DNA of 64,000 nt from Sipunculus nudus (GCA_026874595.1 CM049316.1:19799839-19863838); one strand, 5' to 3'; shown: positions 34,701-49,700, counted from the first letter of the stretch. Program-made: numbers and translations. The notes: generated by a model not told the origin, from the letters alone.

Positions 34701-37700
34701 CAGCATTGTGACACATTCAAGTAGTTATTCAGGCATTTATTAATGACACATGTAATTTGTATCTTACCTTAAAATGCATAACGCAATAAATGTAAACCCA
34801 TTATATATAGCTTCTAGTATATGTCTAAGGTGTATTGGTAAAACGACGGTATTTATAGAATAAAAGATATTAAGGTATTCATTTAATGATATTTTTTCAC
34901 TTTAATTGTTCAAAGATTCTGGTTGTGTTAATTAGTAGTCGATTCTGAGTCAGCCATACCTATATAGTACCCAAATCCTGAATTTGTGGCCTGCTTCAGC
35001 CCTACCCAACACCCGTATAATTCATTGTCTTTCAAATTTATTTTGTTCGCTACCCTTTAAAAATCAATAAAGTCTTATGGAGAATGCTTTAGTAGTTTTG
35101 GCCTTATCTTGCTGAGAGACAAACAAACTGAACAACGGACTAGCAGGCACACAATGAAAATTATTATTTACTTTAAAAAAATAAATAATATTACATAACA
35201 TGAGGTAATAAAGTTATCAAATACAAGTATATAAGTACAGATGTACCTGTCTGAAAGACCACCTGTTAAATATGACCACCTGTCTGTTAAGACAACCCTT
35301 AGGTGAACCAAAAGTATCCATATAGTTAAAACTGACCTGTCTGACAAGCCCACCTGTGAATTAAGTCTTTTGCCAAGTCCTAATGGTGGTCTTACTACAT
35401 GTTTCACTGTAAGTGGTTTCTGTTTTACAAACAGATGGGTTAATTCCCAGTGGTAGAGTGGATATATTTCCATGATCTAAGCTTAGTCCAACAAGTACCT
35501 GCTTTTTTTTTTTACTGGAGCGCAAATGATACATATTTTAAACACACGTTTCAGGTTATGGGATGGTGCCGTTCCTGAATGTGGTTCTGAGTCAGATGTT
35601 ACACATGATGGGCCTGGCCAAGCAAGACAACATGAGATGGGTCATGTCACATGGTAAGGTCATGGTCAACCCAAGCTCTGCTTTCAAATGTATAGACATG
35701 GACATACAAACACAATTAAAAAAGCGTGGGATATGGGGTCCCAAACCCTGCATGGAAGATAGTGATATTGAATTTTAATTAACCCTGTGTTATTCCTGGA
35801 AACTTTTTAACTGAATAATTTGAACAACTCCCTTGACATCATGGTATTGCTGTACTTGACTATAAACATAACAAACGGCAACCATGCTTCCCCTCCCATG
35901 GTGTACGTTGGTTTATGGACACCTTTCAGGGAAAGGCATGTGGCGAACGTCATTGTTGATCACGCTCAACTGGTGAATGTATGGTCACTGGCAACAAGTG
36001 CAACAAGTGATTAAATGTGCTATTAAAACCCAAAGAACACTTATTCTGGGGTCATTTACACTTTGATTTACACCAACATTGAACTTCATCAACACTTTCA
36101 CAATACCAGCCTATATGATAAATTTCAATAACATCTGTCATACCATCTCCAGAAATCGTCCTGACATAAATACACACACGCAAATGGAATGAAAACAATG
36201 ACCCTTGCTTTGCGCAGGGTTAATGACACCAACAAGCAAGAGATCTGTCCTTAAAAAAAAAGAGATTACCAGATTTGAATATTTCCTTCTTGGACCTTGT
36301 CACCACCATCCACAATTTTTTTTAAACCTAATCAGTAAAGTTTTTGCAAAATTCTGCCAACAGAGGTAACAAAATTGTGATATATAGGGTGATGTGTCAC
36401 TTTACCCATCAAGTGTGTTTCCTTAAAAAAACACAACCCTCTGAAAAAGAATGTTAACACCCAAGCAAATGGAGGAACAGCTAATGCAAATGTTATCACT
36501 TTGTTCAAAAAACATAAAAAAAAATTTTAAAAATAAATTGATACTGTTCAGCTTTTAAATATACTTAAATATGTTGAATTTTATAATGTCCTTTCAGATA
36601 ATTAATGGCATGCTTTAATGCCAGTTAATCTTATACCATCAGTAAGAATATTATTATATTTTATTCTTCTCTTTCCAGCACTGTGCAAGTTCTGTGAAGC
36701 CATCTTGGACTATGTAGCCAACCTTGAGAAAGCACCTGACCCCAGTGTGACCAAGGATCGCTTTGCTGATGACATCTTTGCTGCGTATGAGATTCTGTTC
36801 AATGTGTGGCTTAGCACAAGAGAGGTCAAGGTCAGTGTAAGAGAGGTCAAGGTCAGAAAGAGGTCACGGTGATTTTACTTATTCGTTTCCTGACTTCTAA
36901 TATTTGTTATCTGCACTGTGAATTCTTTTCAGGTTTTGTTGGTCTGTATGTTTGTTTGTTGGTATGGTTTCTGTTAGCAAAATAACTCAGTGTTTTATTG
37001 GATTGTCATGAAACTTTTGTGTGGATTGTAAAAAAATAAATGAAATGTTAGTATACATACCAATGCTGGTGCAGATCTGTGTCTATTCTTCATGGTACAT
37101 TAGATATAAAATGGGTCCTCAGTCAGATGGCCATGCAAAAGCTGTTATGTGTGGCCACTGAGATAGGAGCTATGGTACAATTAATGGGAGAGGATGCAGT
37201 TCAGTTGTTATGTAAAAATAAAAAGAGGTTGGTTACTCAGGTAAAGTGCCCATAAATTTTGACCAGTTGCATAAAAAATTTTTGTTTCAGTTATCAGTGA
37301 TTTTACCAATTTTGATTTCCAGCTGCTTTGATATTCCATTTAAGGAGAAAAAATGATAAAATTTGGATAAAATTTCCTTTTTATGTGCTTTTACCTGTTT
37401 AGCAAAAAAATTCCATTATTATCATGTTGACCCCAGATTATATGAAATTTTGTCAAAAATTAATCATTAAATGGTAAAAACAAATCTCCCTCCAACACTG
37501 ATTTGTGAAAGAGGAACAGTTGTTCTGATTTTAGTTACATATGGTTATGTCTCGGATATATAGATTTGAATGCCTTGACTGGGACCAGAACATAGGTAAC
37601 AGTTATTCAGTGTAATTAAATAGGTGAAAATAAAATAAAATTGAAGTGAATGTAGCAATCGTTTGTATAGCACCAAATAATATAAAGTATACTACAAATC

Positions 37701-40700
37701 CCAATGGACTATCACATTTTATTTTATTTGTTTCTGTTTGTGTCTAGATTGGATACAAGTGGGTGTTTGATATCCCCTCAAAGGTTTTAAAAACTTTTTT
37801 ATCATGCTAATATGCTTCTTGGTGCCTTGAATACTAACATTTAAATTAAATTTGAGCTTTTATGGCCTAGGGTTAAGGCGCAGGACTCAAAGCTAGGAGG
37901 CCTCCTCAGCGGTGAGACTTTCAGGCCTCTCCCAGGGTGAGCTGTATATCACTCACAAGCTGTGTGCCCCTCAGCCATGTATGACTCACAAACAAGCGTG
38001 TCTTTAGGGGGTTCCTTAGTGTTATGACCAGGCAGTGGGCATGATTACACACCCAGGACCTGCAGGTGCTGTAGACAATGGGCCTGGGTGACATCAGGAT
38101 GCAAAATAACATGATAGGAAATGAGTATTACCAGCCTGTCACATAAGTCCCAAACTGCATAAAAAGGAACTCTGCAGATGTACCTACTTGGATTAAGAAT
38201 TAGACAAAACATCTTAAAAATTGAGGCAGTTACCTACATTAAAAAACTATTTAAAAAAAATTCAGGTAAGTGCCAAGAAAGTTATGCTTTCTCAGAGATT
38301 ATTGAAATCAAAGAGGGACTTGGGTGGTTTGATCCTCATGGGTTTTGGTTTAGATGCTTCTCTCATATACAGCCCAGTCTCACCCAGAGAAACCAGTGAT
38401 ATACCATTATGTAAAAACCAGGGTTGGTTGGCCCAAAATGACACCTAACTAGTTTTGGCCAAACTGGCACTCACTACCCATGGGTGATTTTAAATAAGGT
38501 CAAGCAAACTTATACCAAATCTCATTATATTATCATATAACACAATTGCCTATGAAAACAAATACTATTATAGATTTTTACATACACTGAACCCAATTCC
38601 TAGAGGAAAAACATTTTTTCTAATTTTTTCCCACAAAGAATATGAGGAATATGAGGTTGTGTGATTTGTTCAAAAACTATTGGCACTTATGTGTGCACTG
38701 TCAGCTCAGCAGTGATATCACCCATAGGGAAATCCCCTGTGACTAAAAATTCTAGATCTCATCAAAAGCTTGGTATTTCTTACACTGCCAGCTCCCAATT
38801 TTCAGTGAAGAATAAAAGCATCATGTATTGCTAGATTTAGGTAATTTCTCATTTTTCTGTGATGTCACACTTTGCATCAGCCAATCAGATCAGGTCCCAG
38901 TCTAGGATGAAATCCTCAATGCACATAACATTGCCATATGCTATTAGAATTACCCAAACTTCAAGGACAAATTCCTCTTTATTGTATCCGCCAAAACAGA
39001 GTTTTGCGGATACTATGTTTTCAGCTGCACGCCGCCGCCGCGTAGGTGTCCGGAGAACTCCTCTGTAACCGCTGGGCGGAATTTTCCGAAACCAGGGATT
39101 ATGTTCGGGTCACATGTGAACTGCTGCGCCCCGATTTTGTTTTGACCTCTGACCTTTCCTTTGCGCTCTGCGTCCGTTTGTGCGTCTGTTTCCACACATA
39201 AACCCACATATCTCGGGAACTGTTTCACCGATCAGGAAAATTTTTTTGCACAAATGTAGCCCTCGGAGAGCTTTATAACATACACCAAAAATGGTGGCGC
39301 CACCTGCAACCATGTTTGCACAGTGTCCATCTGTTCGTCTGCCTTGGGTTAAAATCACTCATATCTCTGCAGTGACTTGACTAATTCACCTGAAATTGGG
39401 AATGCGTAAACATCCTGGATAGCTTTTCTGATTTTATGACAGGTGGCGCCACCTACATTCACGTTTACGCTGCAGACATCCAAGCTCATATCTCAGGAAC
39501 CGTTTGACCGATCAGGAAATTCTTTTGCACAAATGTAGCCCTTGGAGAGCTTTATAACATACACCAAAAATGGTGGCGCCACCTGCAACCATGTTTGCAC
39601 AGTGTCCATCTGTTTGTCTGCCTTGGGTTAAAATCACTCATATCTCTGCAGTGACTTGACTAATTCACCTGAAATTTGGCATGCGTATACATCCTGGATA
39701 GCTTTTCTGATTTTATGACAGGTGGCGCCACCTACATTCACGTTTACGCTGCAGACATCCAAGCTCATATCTCGGGAACCGTTTGACCGATCAGGAAAAT
39801 TCTTTTGCACAAATGTAGCCCTTGGAGAGCTTTATAACATACACCAAAAATGGTGGCGCTACCTGCAACCATGTTTGCACAGTGTCCATCTGTTTGTCTG
39901 CCTTGGGTTAAAATCACTCATATCTCTGCAGTGACTTGACTAATTCACCTGAAATTTGGCATGCGTATACATCCTGGATAGCTTTTCTGATTTTATGACA
40001 GGTGGCGCCACCTACATTCACGTTTACGCTGCAGACATCCAAGCTCATATCTCAGGAACGGTTTGACCGATCAGGAAAATTTTTTTGCACAAATGTAGCC
40101 CTTGTAGAGCTTTATAACATACACTGAAAATGGTGGCACCACCTGCAACCATGTTTGCACAGTGTCCATCTGTTCGTCTGCCTTGGGTTAAAATCACTCA
40201 TATCTCTGCAGTGGTTTGACTAATTCACCTGAAATTCAGCATGCTTATACATCCTGGATAGCTTTTCTGATTTTATGACAGGTGGCGCCACCTACAATCA
40301 AGTTTACGCTGCAGACATCCAAGCTCATATCTAGGGAACCGTTTGACCGATTGGGCCAAAATTTTGCATGTGTATAAATCTCACATAGCTCTTTATCATA
40401 TGCAAAACTGGTGGCGCCACCTGCAGCCATGTTTGCACAGCTCCCATCTGTTTGTCTGCCATGGGATAAAATCACTCATATCTCGGCAGTGGTTTGACAT
40501 ATCTGCCTAAAATTTTGCAAGTTTATACATCCCCGACAGCTCTCTTGATTTTATGACAGGTGGCGCCACCTGCATTCTAGTTTATGCAGCAGATATCCAA
40601 GCTCATATCTTGGGAACCGTTTGACAGATTGGGCCAAAGTTTTGCATGTGTATAGAGCTTTCTGGATTTTTTCGCAGGTAGCGCAACCTACATACACAAT

Positions 40701-43700
40701 TTGGCTGCAGACATCCATGCTAATATGCAACACTACACCCGTTCCACTCTGATTTAGGCGGATACAAGTAGTCGCTTGTCGACTACCCGTATTCTAGTTA
40801 TAACTGATAATGGTGGCACTCAGTTATTGTCATATTATAGTAGAGCGCTGTTTTTCAAAAAGTGTCAAGGACAAGCTTTTTGTTCGTAAAAACGAACATT
40901 CGGAACTGCGGACAAGAGTCTAGCAACAAGTTAGTATGACATTTAATGATTAACTTAATGCCATTTGACCCGAGGAACACGGTGTTTCTTTTCGATATTT
41001 GTAATTGACGACCGGGACATATAAAAGACATTTGATTATTGCTGAGCAGAATTGGCAAAGATCTGTCTAACCTGCTTTAAGGATACGTGCGTGCTCTTTT
41101 TTTCATCAAATTCACCGGAGGGAAAGGTCAAATGACATTGCCAAGGAACACGGTGTTTCTTTTCGATCTATGCAATTGAAGACCGGGACATATAAAAGTT
41201 GCTCAAGCACAAGCGTTTAATGAATTATACCTCACCAATGCTGATGCGAGTAAACTGCTCAGTTATTTGGCCTGACATCCGGTCCCAAGCCGACGAAATA
41301 TGCTTGCTTGAGTACAAACGAGATGTGGTTGATAACACATAAGTGCTCTTTGATAAAATGCTTAGTCGCTTGCTAGGGGTACAGGGGGCCGTGCATTGCG
41401 GGGCTAGCTGTAGTTTCCACACCTTTGCCCCGGCGACAACATCGGCCAAGAACTAATAAATTAGGGTCCCCACTGGGCTTAACACATGAGTGCAGGCCTT
41501 GTGACTCATAATTACAATATTCATTTTAGGTACATGTATTTACATTATTGAAATACATTTTGGAAATACAAATTAATTTATGGATCCCCCTTTTTGAATT
41601 TCGGAAATTCGGCATTCGGAAATTCCACACTCTATTGTAACTGTTTTGTGACCATGACTATTAGACAGGCATGTTTTTTTGGTGTTTCAGTGATGGGAAT
41701 AATGCCCAGTGTGCACTAAGGGGGTCATTTTCCATACTTTCCATATAATCCTGAGAAATCTGATATTATTTCACAGAGGGGGCAAACTAACTTCTGTTGC
41801 AAGTGAAATCTTATTTTTACTTGAACACCACTGCAGTGAAGTTAATCATGGGCTAATCCAGTGTATTGAGCTCAGCCCATTTAAAACTTGGCAGGGTTTG
41901 AACTTTGTCCATGGAAAATCCCATCCCAGATGAGGTCTTTAACACAAAAATGAGTAATATACTAGTACCTTTAAAAATGGGCTAATTCAGCATGCCTAAC
42001 CCTTAACACCCCCCACATACGCACAAGGCAAAATATACATTTCCATGAAAGATTGAGCATGATTTCACCCCAACCTATGAAATAATATATCAGCACATAT
42101 GACAAATGGAATGACTAATTCTGCTGCATTTCCATGCGTGACATGTATGGGAAGCATGTTCTTATAACTTTAATTTTTTTAAAATTTTCACTGTGATAGC
42201 AGCCTTAGCAAGATCTTATACTCTGCATAAAAGAAAACAAGAAAGTTTTGAAATATTAGCACGTATCTAATCTGTTTATTTTGAATTTATTACAGGCAAA
42301 ATATATATACATGCATGTCCACACAGTAGTCCATTAGCTTGCTTGCAGTTTAAACCTGAGCACAGTACATTTTTATCTCAGCTGACTATAAGTCATCTGA
42401 GCTATAGTTGTGGTCCATTGTCCGTCGTCCGTCCGTCTGTCTGTCCATCCATCCATCTGTCTGTCCGTCTGTCCGGATGTCCGTCCATAAGACTGGCATG
42501 TTTCGACCTAATTGGACCAACAAATCTGAAATTTGCCATACAGTTAGATGTCCCAAAAATCTCCTACCATGCCGAAAATCGGGTCAATAGGACTTCGTTC
42601 CTTCGAGATATTAAGGAAAAACCTCAATTTTTTATTAGAAATCTATTTTCACACTTCAGGACTGCCTAATATCAAAACCACTTATCTGGTTTTCTTCATA
42701 TTTACCATAAATATTCCTCTATATAGTTCCTATGTACATGCCAGAAATTAAGTCAGTATTATTTAATTAAAAAAAGTTATGGGCCCAAACATAATGGACT
42801 CTGTAAAAAAATCAGGAAAGATATTTGGTCACTTAAGACCAAAAGTGTTAAAGGTAGGGACTTTTTTTCAGTAATACAACTTTAATTGATCAAAATTTAA
42901 TTGTTTACCAAAAATTAGATCAAAATCTGTTAAATTTTTTTAAATATTGGCAAAAATATAAAATTGGTACCTTAAATTTTGCCCAAGTTTGACCATGACA
43001 TATTTTTTTCCTGTAAGTACTGTGGATTTAATTTTCATATAATGCACACATAAGGATTTCATCTTTGTAGTTTAGAAAGCTGAAAGAAATTGGCCAAATA
43101 TTGTAGCTTTTATTAATGTTTATATGAGACCATGTCAGACCCAGGCTTAATCCAGCCACTCTTCAGTCACCTGTATGTTGACCTTGTTGACCTTTCATCA
43201 GATTATGCATGCTTGAGCGAAGAATACACTGGGGCAGCCAGGCAGCTAATGCCCAGCCACAGTTGATCCAGTTATCCAACCCAACTCATCTAGTAGTTGT
43301 TTTGAAAAACAACATAACAATAAACAATAAATTAATAATTTTGTATTGTTTTTTTATAACACATTAAAGAAAAATAAATAGAAAAGGAATTTGTTAGTTG
43401 ATGAGTAACAGAAAATTAACTTGCAATTACTGATGATGTAAGAATCTTGTATGGATGGATAGAATGTCAATGTCAATGTTATTCCAAATAACACCATGCA
43501 GTCACCTATGGTATTTTTCAGTGAAATTTTAATGATAAAAAAATAAATCATATTATTCATTACTAATCATTAGGGATCATATGAAGGAAATTAATGATAG
43601 ACAAAGATGCAGTTGATAATATTAATCTAGATTCCTACTGTGTCTATAGTGTGTAGATTGATGTGAAAGTAGTCAAAAGTGAATATATTACATTTATTTT

Positions 43701-46700
43701 TTTTAATATAAATAAAAGCCATAAAACCAGGTTCTTATGATCATTATTAAATTTGTGAATTTTTTATATTCTGGATTATCAACATCTTTAAACTGAATAA
43801 ATACTAGACATGGTGCGAATGCTTTGCAAATGTATTTGAATACGAATATGAATATGTACTGCATTAAAAAATTTTATTGCATAAGAATGGGAATTCAGGT
43901 AAAAATGAAAGTATTTGAATACCAGTGCAGATACTTTCAAAATGTATTCATGAATGCATTCATGAATATATTCTATAATATTATTTCAATAATCATTTCA
44001 GTTATATTTTATTTTAAAAAATCATATGATTTTTTTAATAAAAATTATATTGGCACAATATTTGTTATTAAATTTTAATAAATAGTTAAACTCTTTTATA
44101 ATATGTGCTGCTTATAAGTTATATGGCCAAGTCAAAATCTGTGTGACAATAGCACTCCATTTGTTAATAAAATAAATGAAATCAATCCTCTTCCCTGTCT
44201 CCAAAGATATTATCAAAATCATACATGAGCTAAACACCAACAACTCATAACAAAGCTTATATTTATTACCACACAAAACAAGCATGTGCCTCTTTCCCAA
44301 ATCATATTTTTTATCATATATAACAGCTGAGCGCCATGACCCATGGGTCCCTTGTATATATTTATGTAGCTGTGCTAGCCTTTCATCCTGACCATATATT
44401 AACAGATGGTTATGTGTTTATCATGGAACTGTTTAAAAATCAAGTCTATATTCTGCTGGTCAGTGATGGAATGTAGGAAATACTTGCCCTTTTATTTTCC
44501 TTAAAAATTTAGTAATTTTACCTTCATACAGGCAAATTGTCCTATTTGTCTAACATTATTTTAGTGAAACGGTATTCTGGCACAGTTTTTGTCATGAAAC
44601 TGTTTTTATTTCAGCTGCGTGTGGCTATCATAGAGGCTGTGGGTCAGATGACACACATAATGCATCTTGTGAAGCTTGAAGAGCAGCTTCCAAGGCTGAT
44701 ACAGGGGATGCTGACCATGTACAAGAAGCAGGCTGAGCCACTGCCAGTCACACAGGTCAGCCCCTAGATTTTTTAGATAAAATGTGATAAGCATGCTAAT
44801 AAGATAATATGAGATGAATTAATACTCTTGTAAGATTCCATAGATCCATAGAATTATGATTTCTTTTTGGGTAAAAATTAAGAATATGTTTCAAATTCTT
44901 GATTTAGACACATTTTCACTTTGATAAAATCATTCAAGTTTCAGTTACATATGCTTAATTTAAACCAGATGTACATTATCTTATTATCAGTAACAGGTAA
45001 TGGGATTTATTTTCTCTTCTTAGAAATACAAGATTACTGTAAGTTGTAAGAAATTGGCCTGTTTTATTTTCCTCAACTTTGTTCTTCCACAGCTAAGTTT
45101 TTTTTCACCTGTTGCCCTTTCAACTTTTGTATTTTTCAGTGACTGATATTCCCACCTATTCTTTTGCTTTTTATTGTTTCTTATTTCCGTTGTTAGCTCA
45201 GCTGACTAAGTCATTTGAGCTATAGTCATGAGCCTTAGTCTGTCGTTCGTCCGTCCGGCCGGCCATCTGGCCATCTGGCTGTCCATTAACAGGGCACGTT
45301 TTGACCTACAAATCCAAAATTTGATATAGAGTTATAAAAAAATCTTCTATCATACCAAAAATCTGATCTTCTGGACGTTCACAAACTCTGTTGTTCTTCT
45401 CAGATATTTTTACCCCTTCTGTTCATTTATTAGACTTACAGAACAGAAGATAAAAACCTTTCTTTTAGGGCTGAAAGGTGTACTCGAGTACTCGAGTCTG
45501 GGTAATACTTACCGAGTACTCGAGTCCAAGATTTGGACTCGAGTACTCTTGTATGTACATGCATATATGAATTTTACTGCAAATTTTAGGACAGTCTGTA
45601 GGATTATTTATCCATTGTCGTAGCCTGGCGTGGGGCTCTAAACATATGCTAGTCAAATTAACCGAGGTCTTGTTATGACATATATCTTTTCCTTCTTTGC
45701 GATAAAGTTAAGCCTTCACTAAGTCAAATTCATGCATATTTTGCATCGGTGAACAGATGTTTGTTTTATCTTCACAGCGTTGCCATGGTAACGAGTACTC
45801 GAGTCCGAGTCGGGTAATGCCTATAGGGTACCTGAGTCCAAAATTTTGTACCCATTTCAGCCCTACTTTCTTTGTGTTTTTTCTCCTGATCAGTTTTGCA
45901 TGGAGGTGCATTATGACACTTGTTACTGTTGTTGACTACTGGTATGTGGGAGATTTTGCATGCATTTGTATGACCAGTGGTCTGTTTGAAGTCTTTCACA
46001 GAGATCTTTTTCTGATGTTTAACTTAGACAAGACTATATGAACATTGTTTTGTATCTGTGTTTGACCATATCTGAACTAAATGTCATTGATTATGACCTT
46101 TGGTAGTGTTTCCACTTGTGAGGACTTAATGTGATGCCTTATTTTCTGTAATTGGTTGATGCTTCAGGAATGAAATATTGGTCAGTGCCCTGTTTTATGT
46201 CTGACCCACTATTTCTGGTGTTTGATTTTATCCGTGATGACCTTGCTTACTCTTGTTTGTCCTTGAAGAGACCATACTGTGGTTGGCTTCATATTCGCGA
46301 AGGTTTTAATTTCACGATATTCGCAAATTGGAAATAATCGCGAAAATGAAACCCTCGAGAATAAATCACCAATTGTGAATGTCCTTCTTATTCAGTGAAA
46401 CCAATACTTGTACACATGTGAATAGGATAGAACAGTGAGAAATTTTATAATAAATTCCATTATGCAGGTATTGGGAAAACGTTTCCTTAAATTTGAACTA
46501 AACTACCTGTGCTGTGTGTACGGGACCATCGTTATATGAGTAGAATATCACAAACTCATGACTTATTCTTATTTTATAATATAAATAGACATGGCTTTAC
46601 CAAAGAAGTGATTTAGGTATTGTGAGATCGCGAAAATGAAACCCTTGCAAAACATTAAAAATGGAGAAATCGCGAAATTTCAGCCTCGCGAATATGAAGC

Positions 46701-49700
46701 CAACCACAGTATGTGTTGTTGTATTAAGACTTCAATGTCTTATAACTATAATTTAGCGTCAGTTTGAGTCTGTATGGAGGTATTATGATGTTCTAAATTA
46801 CTCTTGTTTTTCGCTTTAGCAGATGTGTTTTATAGTTTACTATGACCTTAACCATTGTTGTTTGACATCGTGGGTATTACATTTAGCATTCCCATTGCTT
46901 GCTCTTGTAATGAATGTGGTTGATATTGCATTATGACTTTCAGTCATGCAGTTTTAAATCATAGGGAAAGTATTTCAGTTTATTTTACATTACAATTTTT
47001 ATTTATGTTATATTATCTTTCAGGAGTGTATTTAGTTTTGTTTTAGGACCTGTATTTATGTTACTTATCCTTTGTAGTGACTGTAATAGTTGTTGTGTTA
47101 TAACCTTAATTCTTGTTATTTGACCTTGTAGGGACTATGTATGGTATTAGATGCAGCCACAGCAGATGGAAGTCACAGTTTGGAGACACACCTGGATTTG
47201 TTGATGAATGCTCTTTTTCCACTGGTAGGTCTTTTGAGTTATGTACTAGAAGTTTATTTAAAACACCAATCAGTTGATAGAAGAAATAAAGAACTCTTGT
47301 AGCAACCAATGTAAATTTGATACACACAAAATCTTAAATATATCCAGTCTGTTCAGGCTTTGAACCTAACGGACAGTTGTACCCATTTTGTACCTTGCAA
47401 AAAGTCTCTTTTGAGGAAAATCATGACAATTTTAAGAGAACCCATAGAATCTGTGTAACATATTTGTGACATGGTATGACCACCAGCTTGTTCATTGTCT
47501 GGACCACAAACACCTTAAATTAAGATGATTCTTATCAAATCATGCCATTGTTATCATATGGCTTTCTTCATCTTTGAATACTATAGATATGAATCTGATC
47601 TTAAAAAAGATGATAAATTTATGTTTCAACATATGTAAGGAAGCTGAGAACAGAGTCAAATGGAAAATATTATATGCTGTATCTTATTAATCTGTTTATT
47701 AATACAGTTCAGTATTTCATAACTCTTTATCTACACGATTAAATGTTAACCACTAACCCCTGCTGTTAGTGTAGTGCTGTGGTGCTGAGACTGAGCCTCA
47801 CGGTTCTCTCTGTTCCTCAGGTCTGTCAGCCAGCTGATTATGCCAACCCAGTGACTGTGAAGAACCACAGTGAACTTCTCAGGTGTTTTGCTGTACTTGG
47901 TAAGAAATAATTTATCTATAATTCATATCAGTAAAAAGATATGAAATTAATTCTCATGATTTAACAGAAAACTACAGATAGAGCAGGTTACAAAACAAAA
48001 TATTCATTGAAAACTTCAAAGAAATCCAGAGTTTATGTTCTCCTACTTTGGATTTTACCTCTCAATCTGATTAATCAATCATGTCCCTGGATTAGTTGCC
48101 ATCTTTGCCTTGATAGGTTGTTTTTTTTTGTGCATTTACATGATATCATATTGTCAATTGCTTTAAAATGTTCCTTTTATACCTGTGACTAGTGCCTGCA
48201 TGGACTGTTTCCTCATATTTTAAATAATTTATTTCTTAAATATTATGGGAGGCAGGTATTTGTTCCATTGTTATAAATTATTTACATTTCTCAGGATTTT
48301 CCACTTGAAAATTATTTAGTGAAAATAATTTTGTCATTTCCCACTATCACTGTGTTATGTTCTTTTGATGTTGTTTTCCATCAGCTAATTAAAAAAGCCT
48401 GTGAACCATGTTTTCTTTGCTACTAAGCACTTTGAAACATTTATCACATATTGATGTCATTAAGTGGGCTTCCCAGAAAATGTTGTGCTGATTGTTGATG
48501 GCAGAATTGTTTGTTCGTCTTTTACAGCCAGAGTGTTTTGTGACAGACTGCTAGGGTTTCTGATGCAGAAACTTGAAAACAACAATGAGAAGGTTCGTAT
48601 CGGAGCACTCGCCATCCTGCGACATCTTATCAATGCTGCAGGTTAGTTTACTATTATGATTTCAAATTATTGTTATCATTGAACTCTATAACACTGAGAT
48701 GTTTGTTTTTAGTTTAAGTGTAAAATTATTATGCTTTCAACATTTGTCTGAAGATTGCTCCATATAGAAGAATATGTGCTCTTAAATTTCAAACCAGTAA
48801 GAAATCTAACATTGCTGTCAGGTAGCAGTATCAGAATTCATTTCATGTGCATCATCTGAAGAACTGTCCCAGCCAAAATTTAAGGAGGCCAATAGACTGC
48901 AGTCTTAGACTTCCTTTTATTATCCAAAGAACCATTGGAGCAATTGCTCTGAAATTTTAATGCTCACTGGTCCCTAAGGGGTCATGTGCCAGTAAGAAAT
49001 CCCATGTTGTTGCCAGGCAGCCATCATGGAAACTTGGACATAGCTTTGCCCTAACCAATGATCTTAAAATATAATCACATCATTTCTGCATTTTCATTTT
49101 TGGATAGTTTAATGCCTAATTTGAGACCAAAAAATAGCCATATCACTATATACTGTCTTTTTGTCAGTCACATATTTTACGCTGGACTATCAAGTAATGT
49201 GCTATAATAAGACACTTATTCCTGTCATGTTTAAACAAAATGGCATTCAAGTTCTTTAAAATGCGACAAAAGGTTGGGCATGTTTGGCTGTTATGTCATT
49301 CTACATAGCTGTGTGTCACCTGTTGTACATGGTTTTCTTCTGCCTGTAGCTCATTCAGTTGGAAATGCTGTCTATTAGCCATGAATATATTGTTAAAAAA
49401 TAGATAACGATTGACTTTCCTGTATATTATGATGCATTATTAAGATATGTTTAATGTTCTTTGACAGATGTCTACCTCCAGGACAAACAGTCCCTTGTCC
49501 TGTCAGGCTTGAAGATCCTTCTGACAGATCCTAATAATAAAGTAAGTAATTTAGGATCCTTCCATGTAGATTATAACATATAATTATAATATAATATAAT
49601 ACAATATAGTATGATATAAAATAATATAATAGGATATAGTATAATATAATACAATATAGTATAATATAATAATAAAATATAATATAAAATAAAATAATAT

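Noticed and set aside
38859-40733. ORFs on both strands with repeated LQTSKLISREPFDRS-like text
   Set aside because: Frames across the family 3 tandem repeat; the reading is repeat periodicity and not conserved protein.
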